64,000 bases of DNA from Bradyrhizobium sp. KBS0727 (GCF_005937885.2 NZ_CP042176.1:2289501-2353500); one strand, 5' to 3'. Shown: positions 34,270 to 43,466, counted from the stretch's first letter. Notes: generated by a model not told the origin, from the letters alone. Program-made: numbers and translations.

Positions 34270-34766
34270 CCGTGCTCGCCAGCGACAGCGACCTGCGCCG
34301 TCGCGCCTGGGATGCGGCTGCGCAGGTGGTCGATCCCGAAATCCCCGTGCTCACCATCGCCGATCTCGGCGTGCTGCGTGACGTTCAGGTCCGCGACGGC
34401 CGGATCGAGGTCGCGATCACGCCGACCTATTCCGGCTGCCCCGCGATGAACATGATCGCGCTCGAAATCGAGCTGGCGCTGGAGCGGGCCGGCTTCGCGC
34501 GGCCGACCGTCCGCACCGTGCTGTCGCCGGCCTGGACCACGGACTGGATGAGCGAAGACGGCCGCAACAGGCTTCGGGAATACGGCATCGCGCCGCCGCA
34601 GGCGTCCTCGTCGCGCCGTGCGCTGTTCGGCGAACAACAGGTGGCCTGTCCGCAATGCGGCTCGCAGAACACCGAGGTGCTGTCCGAATTCGGCTCGACC
34701 TCCTGCAAGGCGCTGTGGCGCTGCACGGACTGCCGCGAACCCTTCGATTATTTCAAGTGTCACTGA
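34263..34766 (+). CDS. paaD: PaaD, metal-cluster maturation protein of the phenylacetyl-CoA epoxidase
   Basis: A 167-residue protein. The N-terminal MIP18/DUF59 domain contains VDPEIPVLTIADLGVLRDVQ and TPTYSGCPAMNMI. A C-terminal cysteine-rich zinc- or cluster-binding tail has CPQC (about 135-138) and WRCTDC (about 155-160), ending FDYFKCH. The family assists iron-sulfur/diiron assembly rather than catalysing ring epoxidation. The 7-base overlap with paaC and tight linkage to paaE support one transcript. Confidence 0.93.
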   Translation: MVAVLASDSDLRRRAWDAAAQVVDPEIPVLTIADLGVLRDVQVRDGRIEVAITPTYSGCPAMNMIALEIELALERAGFARPTVRTVLSPAWTTDWMSEDGRNRLREYGIAPPQASSSRRALFGEQQVACPQCGSQNTEVLSEFGSTSCKALWRCTDCREPFDYFKCH

Positions 34767-34768
34767 CC

Positions 34769-35848
34769 ATGTCCCACGCACCCCGCTTTCACCGTCTCGC
34801 CGTTAGCGATCTGCGCCGCGAATCCGCGGACGCAGTATCGATGACGTTTACGATTCCGCCGGATCTGGCTGACGACTACAGGTTCGCGCCGGGGCAATAC
34901 CTCACGCTGCGCACTACCATGGACGGCGAGGAAGTCCGTCGCTCCTATTCGATCTGCTCGGGCCCCGACGACGGCGAACTCCGGATTGCCGTGAAGAAAG
35001 TCGATGGCGGCGCGTTTTCGAACTGGGCTGCGGATGAACTGAAGGCCGGCGACCAGCTCGATGTGATGACGCCGACCGGCCGCTTCGGCATCGCCCATGC
35101 GCCGGACCAGGCGCGGGTCTACGTCGGCTTTGCCGCGGGAAGCGGCATCACGCCGATCCTCTCGATCGCCAGAGGGGTGCTGGCGCGCGAGCCGGACAGC
35201 CGCTTCTTTTTATTTTACGGCAACCGCTCCACCGGCAGCATGCTGTTCCGCGAAGCGCTGGAAGAATTGAAGGACCGCTTCATGCAGCGGTTCTCGGTCT
35301 TCCACGTCATCTCGGGCGAGGAGCAGGACATCCCGATCCTGCATGGCCGGCTCGACGGTGAAAAGGTGAGGGTGTTGCTGCGCTCGCTGGTGCCGGCCGC
35401 AAGTGTCGATCACGTCTTCATCTGCGGCCCCACCGGCATGAGCGAGGACATCGAGACGACCTGCCGCGAGATCGGCATTGCCGAAGACCGCATTCATGTC
35501 GAGCGTTTCGTCTCGGAGTTCGGCGGCAAGCCGCGCGCCAGGAAAGTCATCGAAGCCTCCGCGCCGCCCAAGGCGATGGCCGCGCTGACCATCGACGGCA
35601 AGCGCCGCGAGGTGCCCGTCGCCGAGGACGAGTCCATCCTCGACGCTGCCTTGCGCGCCGGCATGGATCTGCCGTTCGCCTGCAAGGGCGGCATGTGCTC
35701 GACCTGCCGCGCCAAGCTGGTCGAGGGCGAGGCGCAGATGGAAGTGAATTATTCGCTCGAGCCGTGGGAGCTGAAGGCGGGCTTCATCCTGACCTGCCAG
35801 GCGCGGCCGGTGTCGGACAAGGTCGTGGTGGATTACGACCACGTGTGA
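34769..35848 (+). CDS. paaE: Phenylacetyl-CoA epoxidase reductase subunit PaaE
   Basis: A 359-residue NAD(P)H-dependent reductase feeding electrons to PaaA. An N-terminal FAD-binding domain (RRSYSICSGPDDGELRIAVK, then AAGSGITPILSIARGVL) is followed by the NAD-binding region with CGPTGMSEDIETTC. The C-terminal plant-type 2Fe-2S domain has ACKGGMCSTCRAK and a final LTCQARP cysteine. ATG 34769 lies two bases after the paaD stop. A repeat begins just after its stop, separating it from paaI. Confidence 0.95.
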   Translation: MSHAPRFHRLAVSDLRRESADAVSMTFTIPPDLADDYRFAPGQYLTLRTTMDGEEVRRSYSICSGPDDGELRIAVKKVDGGAFSNWAADELKAGDQLDVMTPTGRFGIAHAPDQARVYVGFAAGSGITPILSIARGVLAREPDSRFFLFYGNRSTGSMLFREALEELKDRFMQRFSVFHVISGEEQDIPILHGRLDGEKVRVLLRSLVPAASVDHVFICGPTGMSEDIETTCREIGIAEDRIHVERFVSEFGGKPRARKVIEASAPPKAMAALTIDGKRREVPVAEDESILDAALRAGMDLPFACKGGMCSTCRAKLVEGEAQMEVNYSLEPWELKAGFILTCQARPVSDKVVVDYDHV

Positions 35849-35855
35849 AACTCTC

Positions 35856-35957
35856 GTCATTCCGGGATGGTCCGCAGGACCAGACCGCAGATGCGCAATT
35901 GCGCATCGGGGTATCTCGAGATTCCGGGTTCGATGCTTTGCATCGCCCCGGAATGAC
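35856..35957. repeat. Palindromic intergenic repeat, family A copy 2
   Basis: Opens GTCATTCCGGGATGGTCC and closes GCCCCGGAATGAC, like copies at 17601 and 39010. This copy carries an extra inner segment GCAGATGCGCAATTGCGCAT (itself palindromic around CAATTG). It lies between paaE and paaI. Confidence 0.85.
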
Positions 35958-36111
35958 GGAAGTAAAAGCTGGGATCGTTGACACCTCTGGTGCTTCGCCC
36001 CAAGACTGATGGGCCGCAAAACTGACAGACTACCCATGAGGCTTGGTCAACAAGCCCGTGCACACAGGAGAGAAACGTCGTGGAATCGTCTCGCCGAGCG
36101 GGAAGACCGCA

Positions 36112-36564
36112 ATGAACATCGCGCTTTCGCCCGACGACCTCGCGCGCGCCTGTGCGGACGCGATGTGGAAGGAAGACGACGCCAGCAAGGGCCTCGGCAT
36201 GAAAATTGTCGAGATCAGGCCGGGACAGGCGACGATGTCGATGACGGTGTTGCCGCACATGGTCAACGGCCAGCGTATCGCCCATGGCGGCTTCATCTTC
36301 CTGCTGGCCGATTCCACCTTTGCCTTTGCCTGCAACTCCCGCAACGAACGCGCGGTGGCGGCGCAGTGCGACATCACCTTCATTCGGCCGGGCAAGCTCG
36401 GCGACGTATTGGTCGCCACCGCGCGGGAAATTTCGCGCAGCGGCCGCTCTGGAATTTACGACGTCCGCGTCACCGCCGGCGACGTGGTGATCGCCGAGTT
36501 CCGCGGCCATTCCCGCACCATCGCCGGCACCTGGCTGCCGGTTGCGGGCGTGGAAGCCAAATAG
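36112..36564 (+). CDS. paaI: Acyl-CoA thioesterase PaaI (hotdog fold)
   Basis: A 150-residue hotdog-fold thioesterase releasing CoA from phenylacetyl-CoA or ring-hydroxylated derivatives, probably to stop trapping of CoA. HGGFIFLLADSTFAFACNSR (about 59-78) is the PaaI signature, with the conserved Asp within it, and DITFIRPGKLGDVL follows. The frame is open upstream to 36043, but the ATG 36112 (MNIALSPDDLARAC) gives the usual length. It follows a repeat and precedes paaK by 21 bases. Confidence 0.9.
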   Translation: MNIALSPDDLARACADAMWKEDDASKGLGMKIVEIRPGQATMSMTVLPHMVNGQRIAHGGFIFLLADSTFAFACNSRNERAVAAQCDITFIRPGKLGDVLVATAREISRSGRSGIYDVRVTAGDVVIAEFRGHSRTIAGTWLPVAGVEAK

Positions 36565-36584
36565 ACCGAGACGGGAGACATGTG

Positions 36585-37916
36585 ATGGCCGTGACGAATA
36601 CCCTATCCAGGACGACCGGTTACGTCCCTGAACTGGACCAGGCCGAGCGCGCCTCGCGCGACGAGATCATGGCGTTGCAGACCAAACGCCTCGCCTGGTC
36701 GCTGCAGCACGCCTATGACAACGTCGCGCACTACAAGAAGGCGTTCGACGCGGCCGGCGTGCATCCCTACGATTTCAGGCAACTGTCCGACCTCGCCAAA
36801 TTCCCGTTCACGGTCAAGACCGATCTGCGCGACAATTACCCCTTCAACATGTTCGCGGTGCCGCGCGAAAAACTGGTGCGGGTCCATGCTTCCTCGGGCA
36901 CCACCGGCAAGCCGATCGTGGTCGGCTACACCCAGGGCGATATCGATATCTGGGCGGACGTGATGGCACGCTCGATCCGCGCCGCCGGCGGCCGCACCGG
37001 CATGCTGATGCATAACGCCTATGGCTACGGCCTGTTCACCGGCGGGCTCGGCGCGCATTACGGCGCCGAAAAACTCGGCTGCACGGTGGTGCCGATCTCC
37101 GGCGGCATGACCGAGCGGCAGGTGCAACTGATCAACGACTTCAAGCCCGACATCATCACGGTGACGCCGAGCTACATGCTGGCTATCCTCGATGAATTCA
37201 AGAAGCAGCGGCTCGATCCGCGCAAATCGTCGTTGAAGTTCGGCATCTTCGGCGCCGAGCCCTGGACCAATGCGATGCGCGTCGAGATCGAGCATGCCTT
37301 CGACATGGACGCGACCGATATTTACGGTCTCTCCGAGGTGATCGGGCCCGGCGTGGCGCAGGAATGCGTGGAGACCAAGGACGGCCTGCATATCTGGGAG
37401 GATCATTTCTATCCCGAGGTGATCGATCCCGAGACCGGCGCGGTGCTGCCTGACGGCGAAAAGGGCGAACTGGTGTTCACCTCGCTGACCAAGGAAGGCT
37501 TTCCGATCATCCGCTACCGCACCCGCGACCTGACGCGGCTGTTGCCGGGCACGGCGCGGCCGGGCATGCGGCGGATGGAGAAGGTCACCGGGCGTTCGGA
37601 CGACATGATCATCCTGCGCGGCGTCAACGTGTTCCCGACCCAGATCGAGGAAGCGCTGCTGGCGACCGACTGGTGCGGCGGTCATTTCATCATTGAACTG
37701 ACGCGGGAGGGGCGGATGGACGAGATGACCGTGCTCGCCGAAGCCCGCCACGAGCACTGGGACGGCAGTGGCCTCGAGGCGCAGGCCGAAAAGGTCGCGG
37801 TCTTCATCAAGAACACCATCGGGATCAGCACGCAGATCAAGGTGGTCGCTCCCGACACGCTGGAACGCTCGCTCGGCAAGGCGAAACGGGTTTACGACAA
37901 GCGGCCGAAAGGGTAA
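36585..37916 (+). CDS. paaK: Phenylacetate-CoA ligase PaaK
   Basis: A 443-residue ANL-superfamily ligase that makes phenylacetyl-CoA from phenylacetate, CoA and ATP, the substrate of PaaABCDE. The P-loop VHASSGTTGKPIVVGYT lies at about residues 101-117. The later motifs YGLSEVIGPGVAQEC, RYRTRDLTRL and GRSDDMIILRGVNVFPTQIE are typical of PaaK. ATG 36585 has CGGGAG upstream. The downstream paa genes for ring opening (paaZ, G, F, H, J) are not in this window. Confidence 0.96.
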   Translation: MAVTNTLSRTTGYVPELDQAERASRDEIMALQTKRLAWSLQHAYDNVAHYKKAFDAAGVHPYDFRQLSDLAKFPFTVKTDLRDNYPFNMFAVPREKLVRVHASSGTTGKPIVVGYTQGDIDIWADVMARSIRAAGGRTGMLMHNAYGYGLFTGGLGAHYGAEKLGCTVVPISGGMTERQVQLINDFKPDIITVTPSYMLAILDEFKKQRLDPRKSSLKFGIFGAEPWTNAMRVEIEHAFDMDATDIYGLSEVIGPGVAQECVETKDGLHIWEDHFYPEVIDPETGAVLPDGEKGELVFTSLTKEGFPIIRYRTRDLTRLLPGTARPGMRRMEKVTGRSDDMIILRGVNVFPTQIEEALLATDWCGGHFIIELTREGRMDEMTVLAEARHEHWDGSGLEAQAEKVAVFIKNTIGISTQIKVVAPDTLERSLGKAKRVYDKRPKG

Positions 37917-37954
37917 CCGTTTCTCTCTCACGAACGAGAGGTCGGAAGTCCTTG

Positions 37955-38974
37955 ATGCCGGTTGCCCAGAAGCCAGACTCTCAGTCAATCGCGGTCCAGG
38001 CGCGCTGCGTGCGCCTGTCCGCAAAAGTCGCCGATGCCGCGTCGCTGGCGCCCGTGATCGAAACCCGTGTGCTGTCGCGCGCCGGGAGCGAACTGCTGAT
38101 CGAGGTCAAGGCCGCCGCCGTCAATCCGTCGGATGTGAAAGCGGCAACCGGCCTGATGCCCTATGCGGTGTTTCCGCGCACGCCGGGGCGCGACTATGCG
38201 GGTGTCGTGATCGATGGCCCCGAGGCGTGGATCGGGCGCGAGGTGTTCGGCTCGTCGGGTGATCTCGGCATCCGCCGCGACGGCACCCACGCCACGCATC
38301 TTGTGGTCGAAGCCGACGCCGTGGTGGAAAAGCCGAAGGCACTTTCGTGGGAGGAAGCCGCCGGCATCGGCGTGCCCTTCGTTACCGCGATGGAAGGTCT
38401 GCGCCGCGCCGGTATCCCCAAGGCCGGCGAGACCGTGCTGGTCATGGGCGTCAACGGCAAGGTCGGCCAGGCCGCGACACAGATCGCGAGCTGGCACGGC
38501 GCCCGCGTGATCGGCGTCGTCCGCAGGAACGAGCCGTATGAAGGCCACGCCAATTCACCGGTCGAGGTCATCGACGCCTCCGCGACCGATGTCGCCGCGC
38601 GCGTTCGCGAATTGACCGGCGGCAAGGGCGCCGATGTCGTGTTCAACACCGTGGGCGATCCCTATTTTCAGGCCGCGCACAAATCGCTGGCACTGCGCGG
38701 GCGGCAGATCCTGATCGCTGCGGTCGACCGGATCGTGCAGTTCGATATCCTTGAATTCTATCGCGGCCAGCACACCTATGTCGGCATCGATACGCTCGGC
38801 CTGTCGTCGATCGCGACCGGCGCGGTGCTGAGGGAGCTGGGTCCCGGCTTCGCCAGCGGGCATCTCAAGCCGTTTCCGATCAGGCCGAACGCGATCTACC
38901 CGCTGGAACAAGCCAAGGCAGCCTTCATCGCGGTCGCCGGTTCGTCGCGCGACCGCGTGATCCTGCGGCCGTAA
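37955..38974 (+). CDS. Quinone oxidoreductase-like medium-chain dehydrogenase/reductase
   Basis: A 339-residue MDR protein. GroES-like half: EVKAAAVNPSDVKAATG, PGRDYAGVV. Rossmann half: TVLVMGVNGKVGQAATQIAS (about 166-185), with GADVVFNTVGDPYF as the next segment. There is no zinc-binding cysteine cluster, so it is of the zinc-independent quinone oxidoreductase type using NAD(P)H. The first codon of the frame is TTG 37952; ATG 37955 is preferred. Tandem to paaK on the same strand with a 38-base gap, but function in the pathway is not supported. Substrate unknown. Confidence 0.85.
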   Translation: MPVAQKPDSQSIAVQARCVRLSAKVADAASLAPVIETRVLSRAGSELLIEVKAAAVNPSDVKAATGLMPYAVFPRTPGRDYAGVVIDGPEAWIGREVFGSSGDLGIRRDGTHATHLVVEADAVVEKPKALSWEEAAGIGVPFVTAMEGLRRAGIPKAGETVLVMGVNGKVGQAATQIASWHGARVIGVVRRNEPYEGHANSPVEVIDASATDVAARVRELTGGKGADVVFNTVGDPYFQAAHKSLALRGRQILIAAVDRIVQFDILEFYRGQHTYVGIDTLGLSSIATGAVLRELGPGFASGHLKPFPIRPNAIYPLEQAKAAFIAVAGSSRDRVILRP

Positions 38975-39009
38975 GTTAACCGTCATGCGGGGACGAAACA
39001 ATTTGAGCT

Positions 39010-39089
39010 GTCATTCCGGGATGGTCCGAAGGACCAGACCCGGAATCTCGAGATTCCGGGTTCGATGCTTCGCATCGCCCCGGAATGAC
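39010..39089. repeat. Palindromic intergenic repeat, family A copy 3
   Basis: Opens GTCATTCCGGGATGGTCC, has CCCGGAATCTCGAGATTCCG in the centre and closes CCCCGGAATGAC, nearly identical to 17601-17680 in inverse orientation. It lies 35 bases after the oxidoreductase and before the YeeE gene. Confidence 0.88.
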
Positions 39090-39139
39090 GGTCTAAATGG
39101 CTTCGCTCACACTGACGGAAAATACTGAGGAAACCGTCC

Positions 39140-40195
39140 ATGGACTCCGCCACCATCATCATTCTCTCCGGTCTCGTGATCGGCCTGATCTACGGCGTGG
39201 TCGGGCTGCTGTCGGGCTTCTGCATGATGTCGAGCCTGCGCGGCTGGTGGGCGGAGGGCGATGGCCGGCTGGTGCGCACCTATGCGCTGGCGATGGGCGT
39301 TGCGGTTGCAGCAACCCAGTTGCTGGCAGCGCGCGGCGTCGTCGATATCGGCAAGTCGGTCTACCTGCAGCCGTCGTTCTCGGTGCCGTTGATGTTTGTC
39401 GGCGGGCTGTTGTTCGGCTATGGCATGGTGCTGTCGAACGGCTGCGGCTCGCGCGCGCTGGTGCTGCTGGGACGCGGCAACCTGCGCTCCTTCGTGGTGG
39501 TGGTCGTGCTGGCGATTTTCGCCGAGATGACGCTGAGGGGCCTGATCGCGCCGGCGCGGATCGCCATGGTCGGAGTCTCGCAGACCACGGTAAAGGCCAA
39601 CTCGGTACCGGCGCTGCTGGCGGCGGCCGGCTTGAGCGAGGCGACGGCACGCATGCTGGCGGCCTCGGTGATCTCAGCGGCGCTGATCATCTTCGCCTTT
39701 GCGTATCCGGCGTTCCGGCGGTCGCCGGGCCAGATCGCCGCGGGTCTCGTCGTCGGCCTGCTGGTCGCGGCGGGCTGGTTCGCGACCGGCTACCTCGGCG
39801 CCGACGATTTCAACCCGACCCCGGTGACGTCGCTGACCTTCATCGCGCCGATCGCGGATGCGCTGCAATACGTCATGCTGTCGACGGGATCGACGCTCAA
39901 TTTCGGTATCGTCACGGTATTCGGCGTGTTTGCCGGCAGCCTGGTCACGGCGCTCCTGACCGGACGGTTTCACCTCGAGGGCTATCAATCGCCGCGCCAC
40001 ATGCTGCGCTCGGCCGGCGGTGCCGCGCTGATGGGAGCGGGCGGTGTGATGGCGTTCGGCTGCTCGGTCGGGCAGGGGCTGACAGGCTTTTCGACGCTGG
40101 CGCTGGCGTCGCTGGTCGCGGTCGCCGGCATTATGCTTGGAACGGCCGCCGGCCTGCGTGGTGCTCTGCGCGTGCGCCCGCTGGCGGCGGCCTAA
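39140..40195 (+). CDS. YeeE/YedE-family sulfur transporter
   Basis: A 351-residue integral membrane protein with about nine helices. Conserved cysteines lie in LSNGCGSRALVLLGRGN (about 101-117) and MAFGCSVGQGLTG (about 305-317), matching the YeeE/TsuA family, which moves thiosulfate or sulfur-containing groups across the inner membrane. The early FCMMSS cysteine is also typical. Its stop overlaps the stop of the convergent hydrolase-OsmC fusion by four bases. Neighbours (OsmC fusion, sulfite-oxidase-fold enzyme) also relate to thiols or sulfur. Confidence 0.88.
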   Translation: MDSATIIILSGLVIGLIYGVVGLLSGFCMMSSLRGWWAEGDGRLVRTYALAMGVAVAATQLLAARGVVDIGKSVYLQPSFSVPLMFVGGLLFGYGMVLSNGCGSRALVLLGRGNLRSFVVVVVLAIFAEMTLRGLIAPARIAMVGVSQTTVKANSVPALLAAAGLSEATARMLAASVISAALIIFAFAYPAFRRSPGQIAAGLVVGLLVAAGWFATGYLGADDFNPTPVTSLTFIAPIADALQYVMLSTGSTLNFGIVTVFGVFAGSLVTALLTGRFHLEGYQSPRHMLRSAGGAALMGAGGVMAFGCSVGQGLTGFSTLALASLVAVAGIMLGTAAGLRGALRVRPLAAA

Positions 40196-41421
40196 TCCGA
40201 TTCCTTGGTCAAAATCCGCACCTCGGACGTCAGCGTGCGATGTACCGGACATTTGTCGGCGATTTCCATCAGCCGCTTGCGCTGATCGGCGTCGAGCGCG
40301 CCCTCGATGGTGATCACCCGGTCGATCTGGTCGAGCATGCCATCCTTGGTTTCGCATTCGGCGCAGTCTTCGGCGTGGATCTTGTTGTGCGCCAGCGTCA
40401 CGGTGATGCGATCGAGCGGCAGCGATTTGCGGTCGGCATACATTCGCATCGTCATCGATGTGCAGGCGCCAAGTCCGGCGAGCAGAAAATCATACGGCCC
40501 CGGCCCGGTATCCTGACCGCCGGCGGCGACCGGCTCATCGGCCAGCATCTGGTGCGGACCTGATGTGACCGTCTGCTGGAACTTGCTGTTGCGGGTCTCG
40601 CGCACCACGACGTTGCGCGGCCCTTCGTTCGCAACGGCAACCGGAGCGGCGGCGACAAGGTCGACGTACCGCTCGACCCAGGCTGCGATGACGTCGGCGA
40701 CATAGGCGCCGTCGCGCTTGCCGCTCAACAGATGGTCCGCACCCGACAGCGAGACGAAACTCTTGGGATGTTTGGCGGCCAGGAAAATATGGGTTGCGTT
40801 GTCGATCCCGACAGTCTCGTCGGTCGGCGAATGCATGATCAGCAGCGCTTTGTGCAGCTTGGCGACATGCGCCATCAGCCCGTGTTCGGCGATATCGTCG
40901 AGGAATGCGCTGCTGATGTGGAACGGCCGGCCGGCGAGCTGCACTTCGACCTTGCCGTGTTTACGGATGTCCCCGATGCGATCCTTGAAAAGATGGGTGA
41001 CATGGGCGGGATCGGAAGGCGCGGCGACGGTGACCACCGCTTTCGCATCCGGAATGTGGCCGGCGGCGGCCAGGATCGCGGCGCCGCCGAGGCTGTGGCC
41101 GATCAGGATTGCGGGCACGCCGCGGGTTTCGCGCAAATGATCGGCGGCGCGGACGAGGTCGGCGACGTTCGACGAGAAGGTCGAGTTGGCAAAATCGCCT
41201 TCGCTGGAGCCTAAGCCGGTAAAGTCGAACCGCAACACCGCAATGCCTTTGGCGGCAAGCGCGGTCGCAATCCGTTTGGCCGCCAGCACGTCCTTGCCGC
41301 AGGTGAAGCAATGCGCAAACAGCGCATAGGCGTGCACCGGCCCGTCCGGCAGATCCAGCGCGGCGGCAAGTTGATGTCCACCTTCTCCCGTGAATTGAAA
41401 GCGTTCAGTCGGCACGGGCAT
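40192..41421 (-). CDS. Alpha/beta hydrolase-OsmC fusion protein
   Basis: A 409-residue two-domain protein. Residues about 1-255 are an alpha/beta hydrolase with GHSLGGAA as the nucleophile elbow and an oxyanion strand at FAHCFTCGKDVLAAKRIATA. Residues about 265-409 are OsmC-like, with the conserved cysteines in GLGACTSMTMRMYADRKSL (first) and DKCPVHRTL (second), which reduce peroxides using dithiol. Whether the two activities act on one substrate is unclear. It converges with the YeeE gene, overlapping by four bases. Confidence 0.93.
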   Translation of the reverse strand: MPVPTERFQFTGEGGHQLAAALDLPDGPVHAYALFAHCFTCGKDVLAAKRIATALAAKGIAVLRFDFTGLGSSEGDFANSTFSSNVADLVRAADHLRETRGVPAILIGHSLGGAAILAAAGHIPDAKAVVTVAAPSDPAHVTHLFKDRIGDIRKHGKVEVQLAGRPFHISSAFLDDIAEHGLMAHVAKLHKALLIMHSPTDETVGIDNATHIFLAAKHPKSFVSLSGADHLLSGKRDGAYVADVIAAWVERYVDLVAAAPVAVANEGPRNVVVRETRNSKFQQTVTSGPHQMLADEPVAAGGQDTGPGPYDFLLAGLGACTSMTMRMYADRKSLPLDRITVTLAHNKIHAEDCAECETKDGMLDQIDRVITIEGALDADQRKRLMEIADKCPVHRTLTSEVRILTKESD

Positions 41422-41440
41422 TCTCCTTCGCGTTGTTCTT

Positions 41441-41463
41441 CACCTCTCCCGACGGGAGAGGTG
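41441..41463. repeat. Perfect 10-base-pair hairpin, short repeat remnant
   Basis: CACCTCTCCC and GGGAGAGGTG flank a GAC loop, a perfect inverted repeat in the 45-base gap between the OsmC fusion and the molybdoenzyme. It lacks a T-run on either strand, so it is not a standard terminator. It resembles the core of family D. Confidence 0.7.
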
Positions 41464-41466
41464 AAA

Positions 41467-42147
41467 TCAGTCGCCGGAATAGCGTTGCTCGGCCCAGGGA
41501 TCGCCGCGGTTGTGATAGCCGCGGACTTCCCAATAGCCGGATACGTCGTGGTCGAGGAACTCGATGCTCTGCAGCCACTTTGCGCTCTTCCAGAAATAGA
41601 GATGCGGCACCACCAGCCGCACCGGGCCGCCGTGCTCCTGCTCCAGCGGCTGGCCGGACCAGCTATGGGCGAGCAGGGCGTCCTCGGCCGCAAAGTCTTC
41701 GAGCGCCAGGTTAGTGGTGTAGCCGTCATGGGAATGCAGCATCACGAAGCGCGCCTCGTCGCGCGGCCGGCACGCCGTCAGGAGATCGCGGGTCGCGAGC
41801 CCTTCCCACGCGTTGTCGTAGCGCGACCAGGTGGTGACGCAATGGATGTCGGACACGAATTGAGTTTGCGGCTGGGCGGTGAACTGGGTAAAATCCCAGA
41901 AGATCGGATTTTCCACCGCGCCATAGACGTCGAGCCGCCAACGCTGGCGCGATATGTCCGGCGTCAGCCCGAGGTCGAGCGTCGGCCAATCCTGGGTCAG
42001 GTGCTGTCCCGGCGGCAGGCGCTGGTCTTCGGGGCGCGAAATCTTTCCGGTGAGAAATTTCCCCTCGCGCGCCCAACGCGCCTTGCTGCGCGTCAGCTTG
42101 CTCTCCGGCGGCGGCTCGGGGGCGTCGGTCATGCCAGGGCCGTTCAT
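41467..42147 (-). CDS. Molybdopterin-dependent oxidoreductase, sulfite oxidase fold
   Basis: A 226-residue protein of the sulfite oxidase superfamily. Its probable molybdenum-ligating cysteine is in VSDIHCVTTWSRYDNAWEGL. HGGPVRLVVPHLYFWKSAKW and FLDHDVSGYWEVRGYHNRGD further support the fold. There is no haem domain, no Tat signal visible and no YedZ-like membrane partner nearby, so it may act in the cytoplasm; electron partner unknown. The start may be 42147 or the ATG five codons later. It overlaps the MFS gene stop by four bases. Confidence 0.87.
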   Translation of the reverse strand: MNGPGMTDAPEPPPESKLTRSKARWAREGKFLTGKISRPEDQRLPPGQHLTQDWPTLDLGLTPDISRQRWRLDVYGAVENPIFWDFTQFTAQPQTQFVSDIHCVTTWSRYDNAWEGLATRDLLTACRPRDEARFVMLHSHDGYTTNLALEDFAAEDALLAHSWSGQPLEQEHGGPVRLVVPHLYFWKSAKWLQSIEFLDHDVSGYWEVRGYHNRGDPWAEQRYSGD

Positions 42148-43466
42148 TCGTGGCGATGCATCGCCGAGTCATGTTTGGTGTCGCGCATGGTCGAATAGAT
42201 GATCAGCGACAGGAAGATCATGCCGCTGAGATAGTAGTAGAACCAGTCTTCATGCCCGAGGCTCTTGAAGTAGAGCGCGACCGCGGGCGCGGTGCCGCCG
42301 AACACGGAGACGGTGATGGCATAGGGCAGGCCGACGCCGAGCGCGCGGACGTTGGTCGGGAACAATTCCGCCTTCACGATCGCGTTGATCGAGGTGTAAC
42401 CGGCGACGAAAATCCAGGCGGCGCAGATCAGCAGGAAAGCCGTGAAGGGCGACTTGGTTTCCTTGAGCATGGTCAGGATCGGAACCGTCGCCAGCGTGCC
42501 GGCGAGGCCGAAGAAGATCAGCAGCGGCTTGCGGCCGATACGGTCGGACAGCGCGCCGTAGAGCGGCTGCAGCACGGTCGCGAAGATCAGCGAGCCGAAG
42601 ATCACGAACGTGGTCTGGTCCTCGGTGAGGCCGACTGACAATTTGACGAAGGTCTGCATGTAGGTCGTGAAGGTGTAGAACGCCGCGGTGCCGCCCGCGG
42701 TAAGGCCGACCACCAGCAGCAGCTCGCGTGGATATTTCAGCAGGCCGCGGATCGAGCCCGAGGGTTTTGCGACCTTCTTGGCTTCTTCGAACGCCTCGGT
42801 CTCGTGCAAATTGCGCCGCATCACGGCGGCGAAGATCGCGAGCAGGGCGCCGATCACGAACGGGATCCGCCAGCCCCAGGCTTTCAGTTCCTCCGGCGTC
42901 AGGAATACCTTCTGCAGCAGCAACAGCACGATGATCGCGGTCAGTTGGCCGCCGATCAGCGTGACATATTGAAAGCTGGAATAGAAACCGCGGTGCTTGG
43001 GGTCGGCGACCTCGCTGAGATAGGTAGCGCTGGCGCCGTATTCGCCGCCCAGGCTCAACCCCTCGATCATTCGCGCCAGAGCCAGGATCGCCGGTGCGGC
43101 GATGCCGATCGAGGCATAGGTCGGCGTCACCGCGATGATCAGCGAGCCGAAACACATGCAGACCACCGACAGCGTCAGCGACAGCCGCCTGCCGTAGCGG
43201 TCGGCGATGAAGCCGAACAGCCAGCCGCCGAGCGGCCGCATCAGGAAGGTCGCGGCGAACAGCACCGCGACGTTGAGCTGCTGTACCACCGGATCGCTGT
43301 GCGGGAAGAACGCCGGCGCGAAGTACAGCGCGAACGCGGTGTAGGCGTAGAAATCGTACCATTCGACCAGATTGCCGACCGAGCCGATGAAGATCGCCTT
43401 GATCCGGCGTTCGACATCGCCGATGTCGAGGTGATCGTCCGCGGGCTTGATGGCCTGATCCGTCAT
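42144..43466 (-). CDS. MFS transporter, metabolite:H+ symporter (MHS) subfamily
   Basis: A 440-residue transporter with 12 predicted membrane helices. The start MTDQAIKPADDHLDIGDVER is followed by FIGSVGNLVEWYDFYAYTAF, and GFIADRYGRRLSLTLSV and ALSDRIGRKPLLIFFGLAGT are the paired MFS motifs between helices 2-3 and 8-9. The N-terminal WYDFYAY motif is typical of the metabolite:H+ symporters (ShiA, KgtP, ProP), which carry organic acids or osmolytes. Co-translated with the molybdoenzyme (4-base overlap), so it may import its substrate. Confidence 0.93.
   Translation of the reverse strand: MTDQAIKPADDHLDIGDVERRIKAIFIGSVGNLVEWYDFYAYTAFALYFAPAFFPHSDPVVQQLNVAVLFAATFLMRPLGGWLFGFIADRYGRRLSLTLSVVCMCFGSLIIAVTPTYASIGIAAPAILALARMIEGLSLGGEYGASATYLSEVADPKHRGFYSSFQYVTLIGGQLTAIIVLLLLQKVFLTPEELKAWGWRIPFVIGALLAIFAAVMRRNLHETEAFEEAKKVAKPSGSIRGLLKYPRELLLVVGLTAGGTAAFYTFTTYMQTFVKLSVGLTEDQTTFVIFGSLIFATVLQPLYGALSDRIGRKPLLIFFGLAGTLATVPILTMLKETKSPFTAFLLICAAWIFVAGYTSINAIVKAELFPTNVRALGVGLPYAITVSVFGGTAPAVALYFKSLGHEDWFYYYLSGMIFLSLIIYSTMRDTKHDSAMHRHE

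Noticed and set aside
36009..36564. A long frame fusing into paaK from upstream
   Set aside because: The part before 36585 overlaps the paaI gene in another frame and has no recognisable domain; the PaaK start MAVTNTLSRTTGYV is normal.
41441..41463. Perfect hairpin considered as a terminator
   Set aside because: No T-run follows on either strand; listed as a repeat remnant instead.
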